DNA of 38,270 nucleotides from positions 1 to 38,270 of the forward strand of contig JAJFMT010000015.1 in NCBI GenBank assembly GCA_020696855.1, written 5' to 3'. This document shows positions 24,708-33,329 of the stretch, in pieces (position 1 is the stretch's first letter; every line of letters starts with the position of its first letter). Under the pieces are notes generated by a model that saw nothing but the letters and a program-made list of their open reading frames with translations, had not been told where the DNA came from and searched no databases. This stretch comes from Pseudobdellovibrio sp. Its GTDB lineage: Bacteria; Bdellovibrionota; Bdellovibrionia; Bdellovibrionales; Bdellovibrionaceae. The position numbers and the translations under genes were made by a program.

Positions 24708-26244
24708 TTTTGATTTGTCCCGCCAGGTGTTTTCTTTTTTAAAGCAAGCCGGCGTTGAGAAGCTTGTTGTCTGCGCCGGTGCACGTAATGCACCGATGGT
24801 CATGGCATTAGGAAATGAAGATTTCAAAATTTACAGCTACTTTGAAGAACGAAGCGCCGCTTTTTTTGCACTCGGATTAATTAAAGCCTATCAAAAACCT
24901 GTAGCTATCATGACCACATCAGGAACTGCGGCGGCAGAGCTTTTGCCGGCCTGTATTGAAGGGGCCTATCAGGGCTTACCTTTGATTTTAATTACTGCTG
25001 ACCGGCCGAAATCTTTTCGCGGTACCGGCTCGCCGCAAACTATTGTGCAGCCTGGTCTATTTAAGAATTACGTTGAAAGTGAATACGATCTGGATGTGCA
25101 TACGAAGTCTTTTCCGTTTAAGTGGAGTTTTAAGAAACCGCTTCACATCAATGTTTCATTTGATGAACCATTGATAGATAAGTCTTCGCACAGTCTTATT
25201 CCTGTTACGATAGAAAAGCCTCAGGTCCTGCCGGCAAAACCGAAAAAAATATTTCAAGGAGTGCGACCATTAATCGTTGTCAGTGAAATCGCTCCTCAGC
25301 ATGTTTCGCTTGTATCAGATTTTATTATTGCGATGAAGGCGCCCGTGTATGCCGAATCGATGAGTCTGCTGAAGTCTGACCCGTCGCTTGAGCATTATAT
25401 TATTAAGTCTTCAGAGCAGTACGTGAAACAACTTTTTAAGCTCGAGCTTTGCGACTCCATCATTCGCATTGGCGGAATACCGACTTTGAGATTCTGGCGT
25501 GATCTCGAAGGGGAATATAAAGATGTCCCTGTAGTGAATTTTTCAGATTTGCCATACTCAGGGCTGTCGCGCGATACCGATTGTTTGACGGTAGAATCGC
25601 TTAAGCCGTATAAACCTTATCCGCCTGAAGTGCTGCAAGTCGTAAGAAAGATTGATCTGAAACTGCAGTCTGAAAAAGAAAAGTTATTTAATAAATTTCC
25701 TTTAAGTGAACCTGCGCTGGCTAATAAAGTTTCTCAGTTGGTGGGACGGCACGGAATTTATCTCGGAAATTCGCTGCCGATCAGGCACTGGGATCAGTTT
25801 GCTGTCTGCGATTCGCATCTGGTATATGCAAACCGTGGCGCCAATGGAATCGACGGACAAATTTCAACTTATCTTGGCTGGTCAGAAAATCTGGATCAGT
25901 CATATTGTTTGGTCGGTGATTTAACCACGCTTTATGATTTGGCCTCATTAGGCTTAACACCGCAGCTGAAAGAAAATAAACGTTTCATTATAGTTTTGAA
26001 TAATTTCGGCGGGCAAATTTTTAAACGCGTATTCAAAAACGATAACTTTATTAATAAACACCAGACACAATTTTACCATTGGGCCAAAATGTGGAACTGG
26101 AGTTATCTTTTAGTTTCGAACCTGACCGATTTTAAGAAAGCCGACACTTTTAATACTCCGAATGTTGTTATTGAAGTAGTGCCTGATGCCGCTCAGAGTG
26201 AAAAATTCTGGGAAGACTGGGATATGATTTGTCAGTCGGTTTAA
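24700..26244 (+). CDS. menD: SEPHCHC synthase (MenD), thiamine diphosphate enzyme
   Basis: Second menaquinone step: joins isochorismate with 2-oxoglutarate using thiamine diphosphate; 514 residues, somewhat below the 550 typical. The N-terminal domain has VVCAGARNAPMVMA (family 'cPGSRSTPLala') and FEERSAAFFALGLIKA with the catalytic Glu, then TTSGTAAAELLPACIEG and ITADRPKSFRGTGSPQTI. The C-terminal domain includes LGNSLPIRHWDQF, ANRGANGIDGQISTYLGW (family 'NRGasGIDG.vst..G') and a GDLTTLYDLASL cofactor motif. AR replaces the usual SR in the first block. It overlaps menF by 8 bases and menH by 16, so all three are one operon. Confidence 0.96.
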   Translation: MTNFDLSRQVFSFLKQAGVEKLVVCAGARNAPMVMALGNEDFKIYSYFEERSAAFFALGLIKAYQKPVAIMTTSGTAAAELLPACIEGAYQGLPLILITADRPKSFRGTGSPQTIVQPGLFKNYVESEYDLDVHTKSFPFKWSFKKPLHINVSFDEPLIDKSSHSLIPVTIEKPQVLPAKPKKIFQGVRPLIVVSEIAPQHVSLVSDFIIAMKAPVYAESMSLLKSDPSLEHYIIKSSEQYVKQLFKLELCDSIIRIGGIPTLRFWRDLEGEYKDVPVVNFSDLPYSGLSRDTDCLTVESLKPYKPYPPEVLQVVRKIDLKLQSEKEKLFNKFPLSEPALANKVSQLVGRHGIYLGNSLPIRHWDQFAVCDSHLVYANRGANGIDGQISTYLGWSENLDQSYCLVGDLTTLYDLASLGLTPQLKENKRFIIVLNNFGGQIFKRVFKNDNFINKHQTQFYHWAKMWNWSYLLVSNLTDFKKADTFNTPNVVIEVVPDAAQSEKFWEDWDMICQSV

Positions 26245-26933
26245 TTTGCGCTCTTCATGGTTTTTTAGGTCAGGGATCTGACTGGGAGCCGGTGAAGAAT
26301 CTGCTTTCAGATTTTGAATGGTATACCCCAGACTTATTTGCTCCGGGCCATGCTACAGATCTAACTTTTTCCGGTGCGAAGTCCTCACCGGGTAAAAAAG
26401 TTTTTGTCGGTTACTCCCTAGGTGGAAGAATCGGGTTATCGGTTTTGAAATCCCAGCCTCAGTTATTTGATCATTATATCTTTGTATCAGTTAATCCTGG
26501 CTTCAGTGATTCTGATTTAGCTTCACGAAAGCAGCGTTTGCAAAGTGATTCGGAATGGGCTGACAGGATTTCAGCAGGTAACTGGGAGAGCTTTTTAAAA
26601 GAATGGAATAAGCAGGGTGTTTTTTCTGCATCGTCAGTAGAACCGGATCGTAAAGTTTCTGACTATGTTATTCCTAAGCTGAAAGAATCGCTAAAGCGCT
26701 GGTCTCTGGGAGCGCAGCCCGATTACTCAGAGCTGATTAAAAAAAACAAATCAAAAATCACCTGGATTGTGGGTTCGAAGGATTTGAAATTTGTAGCACT
26801 GGCAGAACAGCTGAAACAAAAAAATGCGATTGATTCGTACCTTAAAATTGAATCGGGCCACCGAATTCCTTTCGATAGCCCAAAAAAATTATCTGAAATT
26901 ATTAGAACCGTTTTAGAAAGCCACTCTACTTAA
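26229..26933 (+). CDS. menH: SHCHC synthase-like alpha/beta hydrolase (MenH)
   Basis: Third menaquinone step: eliminates pyruvate from SEPHCHC to give SHCHC; 234 residues. The catalytic triad is visible: Ser63 in GYSLGGR, Asp in IVGSKDLKF and His in ESGHRIPFD. The oxyanion region is ALHGFLGQGSDWEPV. The fold size and phrase set fit MenH rather than a generic lipase, and the position after menD supports this. The start appears to be TTG at 26229, inside menD; the only nearby ATG is in the menD frame. No menC, menE, menB or menA follows, so the rest of the pathway is elsewhere. It converges on the protease gene. Confidence 0.87.
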   Translation: MSVGLICALHGFLGQGSDWEPVKNLLSDFEWYTPDLFAPGHATDLTFSGAKSSPGKKVFVGYSLGGRIGLSVLKSQPQLFDHYIFVSVNPGFSDSDLASRKQRLQSDSEWADRISAGNWESFLKEWNKQGVFSASSVEPDRKVSDYVIPKLKESLKRWSLGAQPDYSELIKKNKSKITWIVGSKDLKFVALAEQLKQKNAIDSYLKIESGHRIPFDSPKKLSEIIRTVLESHST

Positions 26934-26956
26934 TTAGCTGGTCAAGTATCTGGAGT

Positions 26957-26973
26957 CGCCGTTTCTTACGGCG
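26957..26973. terminator. Hairpin between menH and the protease gene
   Basis: CGCCGT (26957-26962), a 5-base loop and ACGGCG (26968-26973) form a perfect 6-bp stem spanning the protease stop codon. No T-run follows on either side, so intrinsic termination would be weak. Confidence 0.35.
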
Positions 26974-27844
26974 CTGCCGGTGCGGTTGGTGCCGGTGTAG
27001 CCGGTGACGGAGCCGCTACCGCCATTAAGTTTGCTGAAGTAGAACGGATCCAGCTCATGTGAGCGGCTACATTCGTATAGATTCCTGTTCCTAAGCAGCT
27101 GTCACGTAAAGTACCGCGGCTGTTAACACCGATTTGAGTCAGCTTGCCATCGCTTTCGCGGATGTAAGCAGGACCGCCTGAGTCACCATTGCACGAACCT
27201 TTATTTGTTTCATCAAAGTGAAGTTCTTTTCCGTCTGCAGTTACGCGTAACAAGTTAATGCCGCTAACGCCGCGGAAGACACCTGAAGTGTCTGTCGCCG
27301 GAGTGCGAGTCGCCTCAGCTTTTCCGAAACCCATTTGCGTCGCTTTTACATTTGCACGGATTTGAGTTGAGCGTGAAGGCAAGCGAACTAATTTGAAATC
27401 AGCAGGAGCATCAGCAGCAAGCTTAATAAGAGCCACATCATTCCAGGATAAAGCCACAGACGGAGCGAATGACTCATGCGCCTTTCCGGTTACACCTGCT
27501 ATAACATTATCGCGGGTGGCTTTAGATACATCATTGGTAAATACAGCGTAGATCTTTCTGATTGCGCCTTCAGATTCATCAAGACAGTGAGCAGCGGTCA
27601 AAACGATTCGCTTGCTGATCAGTGAACCGGTGCAAGTTCCCATTCCGGCATCGCTGACGATAACCAGTCCGACCACACCTGCTTGCTTTTGAACGTCCAC
27701 TGATAAATTTGCCCCTCCAACAATATTACCAGCGATCAGTCCGTCTTCAGTTTCTCCTTTTGGTGAATTTGGTTGTCCGCAAGCAGACAACAAAGAAACC
27801 GTTAGTGCAAGGCCCCCTAATTTTAATAAACTCACTGTCTTCAT
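26966..27844 (-). CDS. Lipid-anchored trypsin-like serine protease (S1 family)
   Basis: Exported protease of 292 residues. The start at 27844 is chosen over an upstream in-frame ATG (27892), because it has AAGGGGAAGAG before it and opens a clear signal peptide ending in lipobox LSAC (Cys22). IVGG (41-44) is the classic S1 activation junction. The triad is His86 (TAAHC), Asp136 (NDVALIKL) and Ser222 (GDSGGP). Residues 22-40 would then be a lipid-attached propeptide released or kept on cleavage after Asn40, so the activating enzyme is not itself trypsin-like. The C-terminus is Pro/Ala-rich (about 277-292). The 5' leader holds two hairpins. S1 proteases are abundant in Bdellovibrio; prey degradation is inference. 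Confidence 0.94.
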   Translation of the reverse strand: MKTVSLLKLGGLALTVSLLSACGQPNSPKGETEDGLIAGNIVGGANLSVDVQKQAGVVGLVIVSDAGMGTCTGSLISKRIVLTAAHCLDESEGAIRKIYAVFTNDVSKATRDNVIAGVTGKAHESFAPSVALSWNDVALIKLAADAPADFKLVRLPSRSTQIRANVKATQMGFGKAEATRTPATDTSGVFRGVSGINLLRVTADGKELHFDETNKGSCNGDSGGPAYIRESDGKLTQIGVNSRGTLRDSCLGTGIYTNVAAHMSWIRSTSANLMAVAAPSPATPAPTAPAAP

Positions 27845-27864
27845 GACTCTTCCCCTTGGTATCT

Positions 27865-27904
27865 CACCGGTGGTTCTTCCTCCGGTGTGCAAGCCCCCGC
27901 TTGC
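27865..27904 (-). promoter_or_regulatory. Tandem hairpins in the protease 5' leader
   Basis: GCAAGC (27889-27894), 4 bases, GCTTGC (27899-27904) forms a tight stem near the predicted transcript 5' end. CACCGG (27865-27870), 11 bases, CCGGTG (27882-27887) forms a second stem just upstream of the ribosome site. They may stabilise the mRNA or control translation. I could not match them to a known riboswitch class. Confidence 0.45.
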
Positions 27905-27912
27905 GTGGGGTA

Positions 27913-27941
27913 GTTAAACCAAAAATTAAAAGAGTTTTCAA
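27913..27941 (-). promoter_or_regulatory. Predicted promoter of the protease gene
   Basis: On the minus strand, TTGAAA (27941-27936), exactly 17 bases, then TTTAAC (27918-27913). Transcription would start near 27906, giving a leader of about 60 bases that contains both hairpins. Confidence 0.45.
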
Positions 27942-27973
27942 AACAAACGAAAATATGTGAGGTATAAGTTTTA

Positions 27974-28930
27974 CTAATAGATGCGGAATCTGTCTGACAT
28001 TTCAATCAGCTTAGAGCGCGTCCCAGGTTCACTGGCGGCATGCCCGGAATCTGCAATTATATGTAATTCCGCTTCAGGAAAAGCGCGGTGTAAATCCCAG
28101 GCGCTTCTTGCCGGACAAACCACATCATAGCGCCCCTGAACGATTACGGTCGGGATATGGCGGATTTTTGCAACATTTTCAATCAGATAGTTGTCGGTTT
28201 TGAAGAACGCATTATTGGTAAAGTAATGGCATTCGATACGCGCGAACTGCAATGCGAATGTCGGATCGTCGAAGGCATCAATGGCCTTCATATCAACGAT
28301 CAAGCGCGAAGTTGCGGCTTCCCACTTGCTCCAGATTTTAGCAGCAGCCAAGCGGACATCAGCATTCGGATCAGTCAGGCGTTTGTAGTAAGCTGTCACG
28401 TAATCACCGCGTTCGGCCTCAGGAATAAAGCTGGAATAACTCTCCCAAACATCAGGAAAAATTTCTGAAGCACCGAACTGATAAAACCATTTAATTTCTG
28501 AAGGCCGGCAAAGAAAAATCCCGCGAAGGATTAATCCTTTAACTTTATCCGGATGGGTTTCCGCGTACGACAAGGCCAGAGTTGAGCCCCAGCTTCCGCC
28601 GAAGACAATCCAGTTTTTAATCCCAAGATAGGTGCGGATTTTTTCGATGTCTGAAACTAAATCCCAAGTGGAATTTTCGCGAAGTTCAGCAGCAGGAGTT
28701 GAGCGGCCCGCCCCACGCTGATCGAAAAGTACGATTCGGTAATGATTCGGGTCAAAGTAACGGCGGTAATCAGAATGGATTCCGCCACCAGGGCCGCCGT
28801 GTAAAAAAATAACGGGGCGGCCATTCGGGTTTCCGCACTGTTCGACATAAATTGTATGGATGTCAGAAACTTTTAAAAATTCGGTTTTGAACGGCTCGAT
28901 CTCGGGATAAAAATTTCTTAAGCTTTCCAT
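27974..28930 (-). CDS. pip: Proline iminopeptidase
   Basis: Cytoplasmic S33 peptidase that removes N-terminal proline from peptides; 318 residues, the standard length. Motifs are HGGPGGG (44-50), LFDQRGAGRSTP (68-79), nucleophile Ser113 in FGGSWGSTLAL, Asp in VQGRYDVVCP and His in DSGHAASEPG. The helical cap RGIFLCRPSEIKWFYQFGASEIFPDVWE is diagnostic of this family. The gene begins inside the end of the adenosine deaminase gene (13-base overlap), so both are coexpressed. The pairing of a peptide-scavenging and a nucleoside-scavenging enzyme fits a lifestyle on released macromolecules; that is inference. Confidence 0.96.
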   Translation of the reverse strand: MESLRNFYPEIEPFKTEFLKVSDIHTIYVEQCGNPNGRPVIFLHGGPGGGIHSDYRRYFDPNHYRIVLFDQRGAGRSTPAAELRENSTWDLVSDIEKIRTYLGIKNWIVFGGSWGSTLALSYAETHPDKVKGLILRGIFLCRPSEIKWFYQFGASEIFPDVWESYSSFIPEAERGDYVTAYYKRLTDPNADVRLAAAKIWSKWEAATSRLIVDMKAIDAFDDPTFALQFARIECHYFTNNAFFKTDNYLIENVAKIRHIPTVIVQGRYDVVCPARSAWDLHRAFPEAELHIIADSGHAASEPGTRSKLIEMSDRFRIY

Positions 28931-29937
28931 GCGCGTGCTTTTTCCTGCTCTGAAATAAATGAGTGTTTGTAAGAGTTCGCATTACATTTTTTAAAATCTT
29001 CAAGAGTCATATTTTGATAGCGGTGAGCCAGATAATAATCATCTGAAAGAGTAGAGGCGAACATTCCCGGGTCATCCGAATTAATTGTTACTGCAACGCC
29101 GTAATCCAGTAATTTTTTTAACGGATGAGATTCATAGGTTGGGAAGGCCTGGGTCAGATAGTTGCTGTACGGGCAGCACTCTAAAGCGATGTCATTTTTA
29201 ATCAGCTCTTTCATGAGCGCTTCATCGTGAATAGCCTGAACACCATGACCGATCCGTTCAGCACCGAGAATTTCAATAGAGTCTCTGATCCACTGAGAAG
29301 CAAGTGCATTCGGCGCTTCGCCTGAGTGAATCGTTACGAACAGGCCGGCGTTTCTTAAGCGGCTGAAGTAAGGCGCGAATTTTTTAGGTTCAAAACCTTC
29401 TTCATTGTCGGCAAGATCAACCGCCAGAAATGAATTTTTATTTTCAATTGCAAACTGTGTAACACGTTCAACTTTTTCTAAAGGTAAAATCCTCTGCAAG
29501 ATACAGATTAAGCCTGTAGCGATCGGCATTTTTTTCTGAGCGCGGTCAAGGCCCCGTAAAAAAGCCTGATGAATTTTTTCGAATGTTAAGTTCGGGTGAC
29601 CATCAGCAATAAAAGTCGGAGCATACCGCATTTCCATAATGCGAACGCCATCGTTGAATGCGTCTTCGCAGGCTTCATAGGCCAGTCTTTCCAAAATTTC
29701 TTCACTGGCTAAAACTTTCTGCGCAATTAAAAATTTGTTGAGAACCGCTTCAAGATTCACCATCGGTTCTGTCACTAAAAAATGCTGCGCTTGTTTAGAA
29801 ACATCGCTGGGAATATCAAGCTTAAGAGTTTTTGCTACTTCTAGCAGCGTACTCCAGCGCATAGAGCAATCTAAATGGCGATGAAGATCGATTTTAGGTA
29901 GTAAACGAATTTGCTGTAGAGAAAGACTGTTTTCCAT
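28918..29937 (-). CDS. add: Adenosine deaminase
   Basis: Hydrolyses adenosine to inosine with zinc, in purine salvage; 339 residues. The amidohydrolase fold is shown by KIDLHRHLD (His19, His21), the HSGEAP segment (zinc His, catalytic Glu), RIGHG and NSDDPGMF (metal Asp). The first motif is usually 'ELHVHLDG'; here DLHRHLDC, a small departure near the substrate pocket. Adenine deaminase and aminofutalosine deaminase share this fold. The classical men genes in this window argue against the futalosine pathway, so adenosine is the best guess. It is the first gene of an operon with pip. No Shine-Dalgarno sequence is evident. It is divergent from the transketolase gene. Confidence 0.87.
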   Translation of the reverse strand: MENSLSLQQIRLLPKIDLHRHLDCSMRWSTLLEVAKTLKLDIPSDVSKQAQHFLVTEPMVNLEAVLNKFLIAQKVLASEEILERLAYEACEDAFNDGVRIMEMRYAPTFIADGHPNLTFEKIHQAFLRGLDRAQKKMPIATGLICILQRILPLEKVERVTQFAIENKNSFLAVDLADNEEGFEPKKFAPYFSRLRNAGLFVTIHSGEAPNALASQWIRDSIEILGAERIGHGVQAIHDEALMKELIKNDIALECCPYSNYLTQAFPTYESHPLKKLLDYGVAVTINSDDPGMFASTLSDDYYLAHRYQNMTLEDFKKCNANSYKHSFISEQEKARAWKA

Positions 29938-30017
29938 GGGAAGCCAGTTTGGCTTTGTCTGCCTTTACCTTCAAGGAAAATAGCTCCTGAATGCGGGGTG
30001 TGAAGCCAAATCCAAGG

Positions 30018-30046
30018 TTGATAAACCTGCTCCTTGTGGCTTAAAT
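30018..30046 (+). promoter_or_regulatory. Predicted transketolase promoter, leaderless layout
   Basis: TTGATA (30018-30023), 17 bases, TTAAAT (30041-30046). Only 5 bases lie between the -10 and the ATG at 30052. The AGGG just before the start is too close to be a Shine-Dalgarno site. Confidence 0.45.
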
Positions 30047-30051
30047 AGGGC

Positions 30052-32082
30052 ATGTCAAATATTAAGCCGCTTCAAATCAAAGTAAAATTAGCAGGACACC
30101 AAAACAAGAAACCACAGTTTGCCAAAACCGTTAAACTGCAGAACGGAACTGAGCTCAAAGCTGCGGATCCTAAGTCTACTCGGGCTCTCGTGGCCTTGAT
30201 GGATATGTACGCAGTTCTTGGCGGAGCCGCTTCACACTACGGCGGCCCTGCAGCGTTAGCTGAGCTGATGTCGTCATTGCACGCGATCGTCTTTAACGAA
30301 GCTGAAAAGCAAAATAAAAACTGGCACGAAGTGGCTCATATCGTGAATGACGCCGGTCACTGCGAAAACGGTTTGTATGCGCTGAAAGCCAACTACTGTA
30401 TGGCAGGGCTTGAACTGAATTCCTTAAAAAAATTCCGCTCAATCGAAAGCGGCTTAACAGGCCACGGTGAAGTTCACTGCTTTGAAGAGGGTGTTTATTT
30501 AAGTAATGGTCCGTTAGGTTCTGCATTTCCTCAATCGCAGGGGCTATCATTAGCCGACAAGCTTGCAGGGAATTTAAACCGCGTTACTTTTTGTGTTCTT
30601 TCTGACGGCGCCGCAATGGAAGGCGAAGCAAAAGAAGCCATGGCTGCAGTGCCGGGCCTTGCAAAAAGAGGAATGACATCACCATTTGTATTAATTATTT
30701 CAGATAACAACACGAAACTTTCCGGCCGTATTGACCAGGATGCATTTTCGATGAACCCGAGCTTCAGCGCGCTTGAGGCGCTGGGCTGGAAGCTCGTTAA
30801 ATTAGAAAACGGAAATGATCTTCAGGCTTGTGCCACAACTCTGGAATTCGCTATGCAGCAGGCTTTGCAGAATCCTCAACAGCCGGTGGCCATCTGGGCA
30901 AAAACAGTAAAAGGTATCGGCACGAAAAAGACAGCAGAATCGGCAAGCGGTGGCCACGGGTTTCCGTGCAAGTCGCCGACGGAACTTCCGGAATTCATCA
31001 AAGAAATTTACGGTAACGACGAAGTTCCTGCGATTTTCAACACCTGGATTGAAGAGCTGGTAGCAAAAGAAAAAGAAATCAAAGCCAATGCTAAACCTGA
31101 CACCGGTGAAAAAATTCAAACCGGAATTTCAAAAGCCATGGTGAATTGTTTTAAAAAAGGTTTGCCGGTTATTTCTGTCACTTCGGATTTGCCGGGCTCA
31201 ACAGGTGTTGCCGGATTCAGAAAAGAATTTCCGCAAGCGTCAATTGATGTGGGTGTTGCAGAAAGTAACATGGTTTCAACAGCAGCAGGATTATCAAAGC
31301 AAGGTTACATTCCTGTCGTTGATACATTTGCCCAGTTCGGCGTTACAAAAGGGGCATTACCTTTAACGATGGCGATGCTCTCTGAAGCTCCTGTCATCGG
31401 TGTCTTTTCACATACCGGTTTTCAGGATGCTGCTGACGGCGCGTCTCATCAGGCTCTTAGCTATATGGCCATGCTGGCGTCGATTCCAGGTGTGGATTTA
31501 TATTCTTTAAGTTCCAGCGAAGAGGCTGAGGCGTTAATGACTCAGGTTATTGAGAAATTTGCAGACGTTAAAGTTAACGGCAGAAAACCGCACAGTTCAA
31601 TTTTCTTTTTGGGCCGTGAAAACTTTCCGAAAACTTTTAAAAACGATAAGAATAATATTTCATACAAACCGGGAGCCATTCAGATTTTATCTGAAAATTC
31701 AGGAGCTTCAAAAAATGTAGCAATCGTTACTACCGGTTCATTGGTGGGCGAAGCGCTGGCTGCGGGCGAAAAACTGAAAAGCAAAAACATCGGCTCAATC
31801 GTGATTAATCTGAACATGTTGAACAAACTCGACACGGCTTCCTTAGCTTCAGTTCTGAAGAAGTGTGACGGGCGTCTTGTGACGGTTGAAGATCACCAGG
31901 TGTTAATGGGGCTTGGTACATTTGTGTCGCATCAACTGGTGCTGGCAAATGTTCCGCTGAAATTAAAATCGCTCGGTGTGCACGGAGAGTTCGGTCAAAG
32001 CGCATACAATGCGATTGATCTTTACCGTAAGCACGGCATTGATTCTGATTCGATCGTTAAAGCAGCTGAAAGTTTAAATTAG
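30052..32082 (+). CDS. tkt: Transketolase (divergent)
   Basis: Thiamine diphosphate enzyme of the pentose phosphate pathway that moves two-carbon units between sugar phosphates; 676 residues, normal length. The N-terminal domain carries AGH (101-103), NGPLGSAFPQSQG (152-164), LSDGAAMEGEAKEAM (183-197, the metal/TPP motif, family 'GDG...EG') and SDNNTK. The middle domain has DVGVAESNMVSTAAGL with the catalytic Glu (family 'GIAEqnMv'), FAQFG and HTGFQDAADGASHQ. The C-terminal domain has VTVEDHQVLMGLGTF. SDG replaces GDG, and LKL/IYD phrases of the classic enzyme are missing, so it is a divergent member. It also supplies erythrose-4-phosphate, the substrate of DAHP synthase. Confidence 0.88.
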   Translation: MSNIKPLQIKVKLAGHQNKKPQFAKTVKLQNGTELKAADPKSTRALVALMDMYAVLGGAASHYGGPAALAELMSSLHAIVFNEAEKQNKNWHEVAHIVNDAGHCENGLYALKANYCMAGLELNSLKKFRSIESGLTGHGEVHCFEEGVYLSNGPLGSAFPQSQGLSLADKLAGNLNRVTFCVLSDGAAMEGEAKEAMAAVPGLAKRGMTSPFVLIISDNNTKLSGRIDQDAFSMNPSFSALEALGWKLVKLENGNDLQACATTLEFAMQQALQNPQQPVAIWAKTVKGIGTKKTAESASGGHGFPCKSPTELPEFIKEIYGNDEVPAIFNTWIEELVAKEKEIKANAKPDTGEKIQTGISKAMVNCFKKGLPVISVTSDLPGSTGVAGFRKEFPQASIDVGVAESNMVSTAAGLSKQGYIPVVDTFAQFGVTKGALPLTMAMLSEAPVIGVFSHTGFQDAADGASHQALSYMAMLASIPGVDLYSLSSSEEAEALMTQVIEKFADVKVNGRKPHSSIFFLGRENFPKTFKNDKNNISYKPGAIQILSENSGASKNVAIVTTGSLVGEALAAGEKLKSKNIGSIVINLNMLNKLDTASLASVLKKCDGRLVTVEDHQVLMGLGTFVSHQLVLANVPLKLKSLGVHGEFGQSAYNAIDLYRKHGIDSDSIVKAAESLN

Positions 32083-33329
32083 CGCGCAAAAAGAGCGCGG
32101 CACTGCAAGCGCCCGGCAGGGCGCTGTTGCTGGCGCTGCCGCGACTGTAAAGTACGCTCGCGCGCCTTGGCCTGAGGGCTGTTTTCGATGTTTAATCCGG
32201 CATTGATAAAGTTTTCGAAAGTCTGAATTTTGCGGTAAATTTTATTAACGACCTTGTTGGATTCAAGCCAGTTCACTATTCTGTGCGCGTTCATCAATGC
32301 AATTAAACCGATAGTTCCGTGAATCACATAGCTGACGATTGGAGTGCTGCCGTACACGTGAGGCTGCAGCACCATAGCCACGCTTGCCAGCTGAGCCATG
32401 ATAATCCCGCGGGCTTCGCCCATTCGCTTCAGCATTGACTTTGCGACAGGATTTTTTTCTGCATTCACGTCAGAGTAAAGTTCACTCCACGCAAAGGTTG
32501 TTAATGTAACAAGGCCACTCAGCTTCATTGCCGTTAACCAGAACGATCCGGTTGTTATGACATCGCTGATATGGTCAAGAGACAGAAGGCTGGTTCTTGT
32601 CAGCTGAATGCCGACACCTAAAGAAAAGTTAGCAACGTACTGTGAAGCGATAGTTTTTACTTTTTGTAAATTTCCTTCAGGAATAAAACGGTCGAAAATC
32701 CTGATCAGGCGGTTTTTAACAGGCTTGTTGATTTTTCCCCAAAGGTCGCGGTCCAATCCGAACGTAGCTGCCATAACCAGATTCATAATAATCATTGAAG
32801 TTTTCTGGTGCATATCAAATGAAGAAGCATGAAGCCAGATCATGGTATCGATACCGACGGTGATCGTTAATACTGTCAAGCCGATGCGGTCGTTTCTTAA
32901 CGTATCCTGAACATTGCTGTAGTAATTTTTAAAACCGGCAGCCAGTTTTTCACTTGCGCTTGCTAAGCGCCCGATCGGAATAATTCTTAAAAGCCTTTTG
33001 TCGTTGGCGCCAGAAGTGGCTTTTAAGGCCGAATTGACGACCTCTGTGTTGTCGGTACTGAGAATAACGTCGGTGTTCTGAAGTTTTTGATCCAGCAAAA
33101 GTTCTTCAAGCTGGGCAGGCTGGATATCGCGGGTTTCGGCAACGGTGATTCTGGCTTTTTGCTCGCCAACCGGTGCTTCGACAACGACTGTGTTTTGAGT
33201 GGTGAGGGGGCGTTTGGTGGCCGCTGGTCTTGGCCTTGCGCCGGCTTCGAATTCAATCTGATCGGCAGCAAATACCGACGGATGAAAAGCGAAGCTGAAT
33301 ACCAAAATGGCGGAGATTAGAAATCGCAC
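32079..33329 (-). CDS. Exported multi-helix membrane protein, function unknown
   Basis: A 416-residue protein starting with GTG (AAGGGG upstream). A signal peptide (1-21, VFA|AD) is followed by a 120-residue Thr/Ala-rich soluble segment, then about four to five hydrophobic helices (around IGLTVLTITVGIDTMIWL, SMIIMNLVMAATFGL, ANFSLGVGIQLTRTSLL, SFWLTAMKLSGLVTLTTF, IVSYVIHGTIGLIALM). The C-terminal 25 residues are rich in Arg and Gln (RERTLQSRQRQQQR), a probable cytoplasmic tail. No domain is recognised. Its stop overlaps the transketolase stop by 4 bases, and the tail codons contain two hairpins. Confidence 0.8.
   Translation of the reverse strand: MRFLISAILVFSFAFHPSVFAADQIEFEAGARPRPAATKRPLTTQNTVVVEAPVGEQKARITVAETRDIQPAQLEELLLDQKLQNTDVILSTDNTEVVNSALKATSGANDKRLLRIIPIGRLASASEKLAAGFKNYYSNVQDTLRNDRIGLTVLTITVGIDTMIWLHASSFDMHQKTSMIIMNLVMAATFGLDRDLWGKINKPVKNRLIRIFDRFIPEGNLQKVKTIASQYVANFSLGVGIQLTRTSLLSLDHISDVITTGSFWLTAMKLSGLVTLTTFAWSELYSDVNAEKNPVAKSMLKRMGEARGIIMAQLASVAMVLQPHVYGSTPIVSYVIHGTIGLIALMNAHRIVNWLESNKVVNKIYRKIQTFENFINAGLNIENSPQAKARERTLQSRQRQQQRPAGRLQCRALFAR
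32083..32125. terminator. Paired GC hairpins at the transketolase / membrane-protein junction
   Basis: CGCGC (32083-32087), 7 bases, GCGCG (32095-32099), and AGCGCCC (32108-32114), 4 bases, GGGCGCT (32119-32125). Both lie inside the last codons of the minus-strand gene and just after the transketolase stop. No T-run follows, so they may slow rather than end transcription or protect the 3' end. Confidence 0.4.

Noticed and set aside
28918..29937. Aminofutalosine deaminase (futalosine menaquinone route)
   Set aside because: The classical menF-menD-menH genes are present nearby, so the alternative route is not needed.
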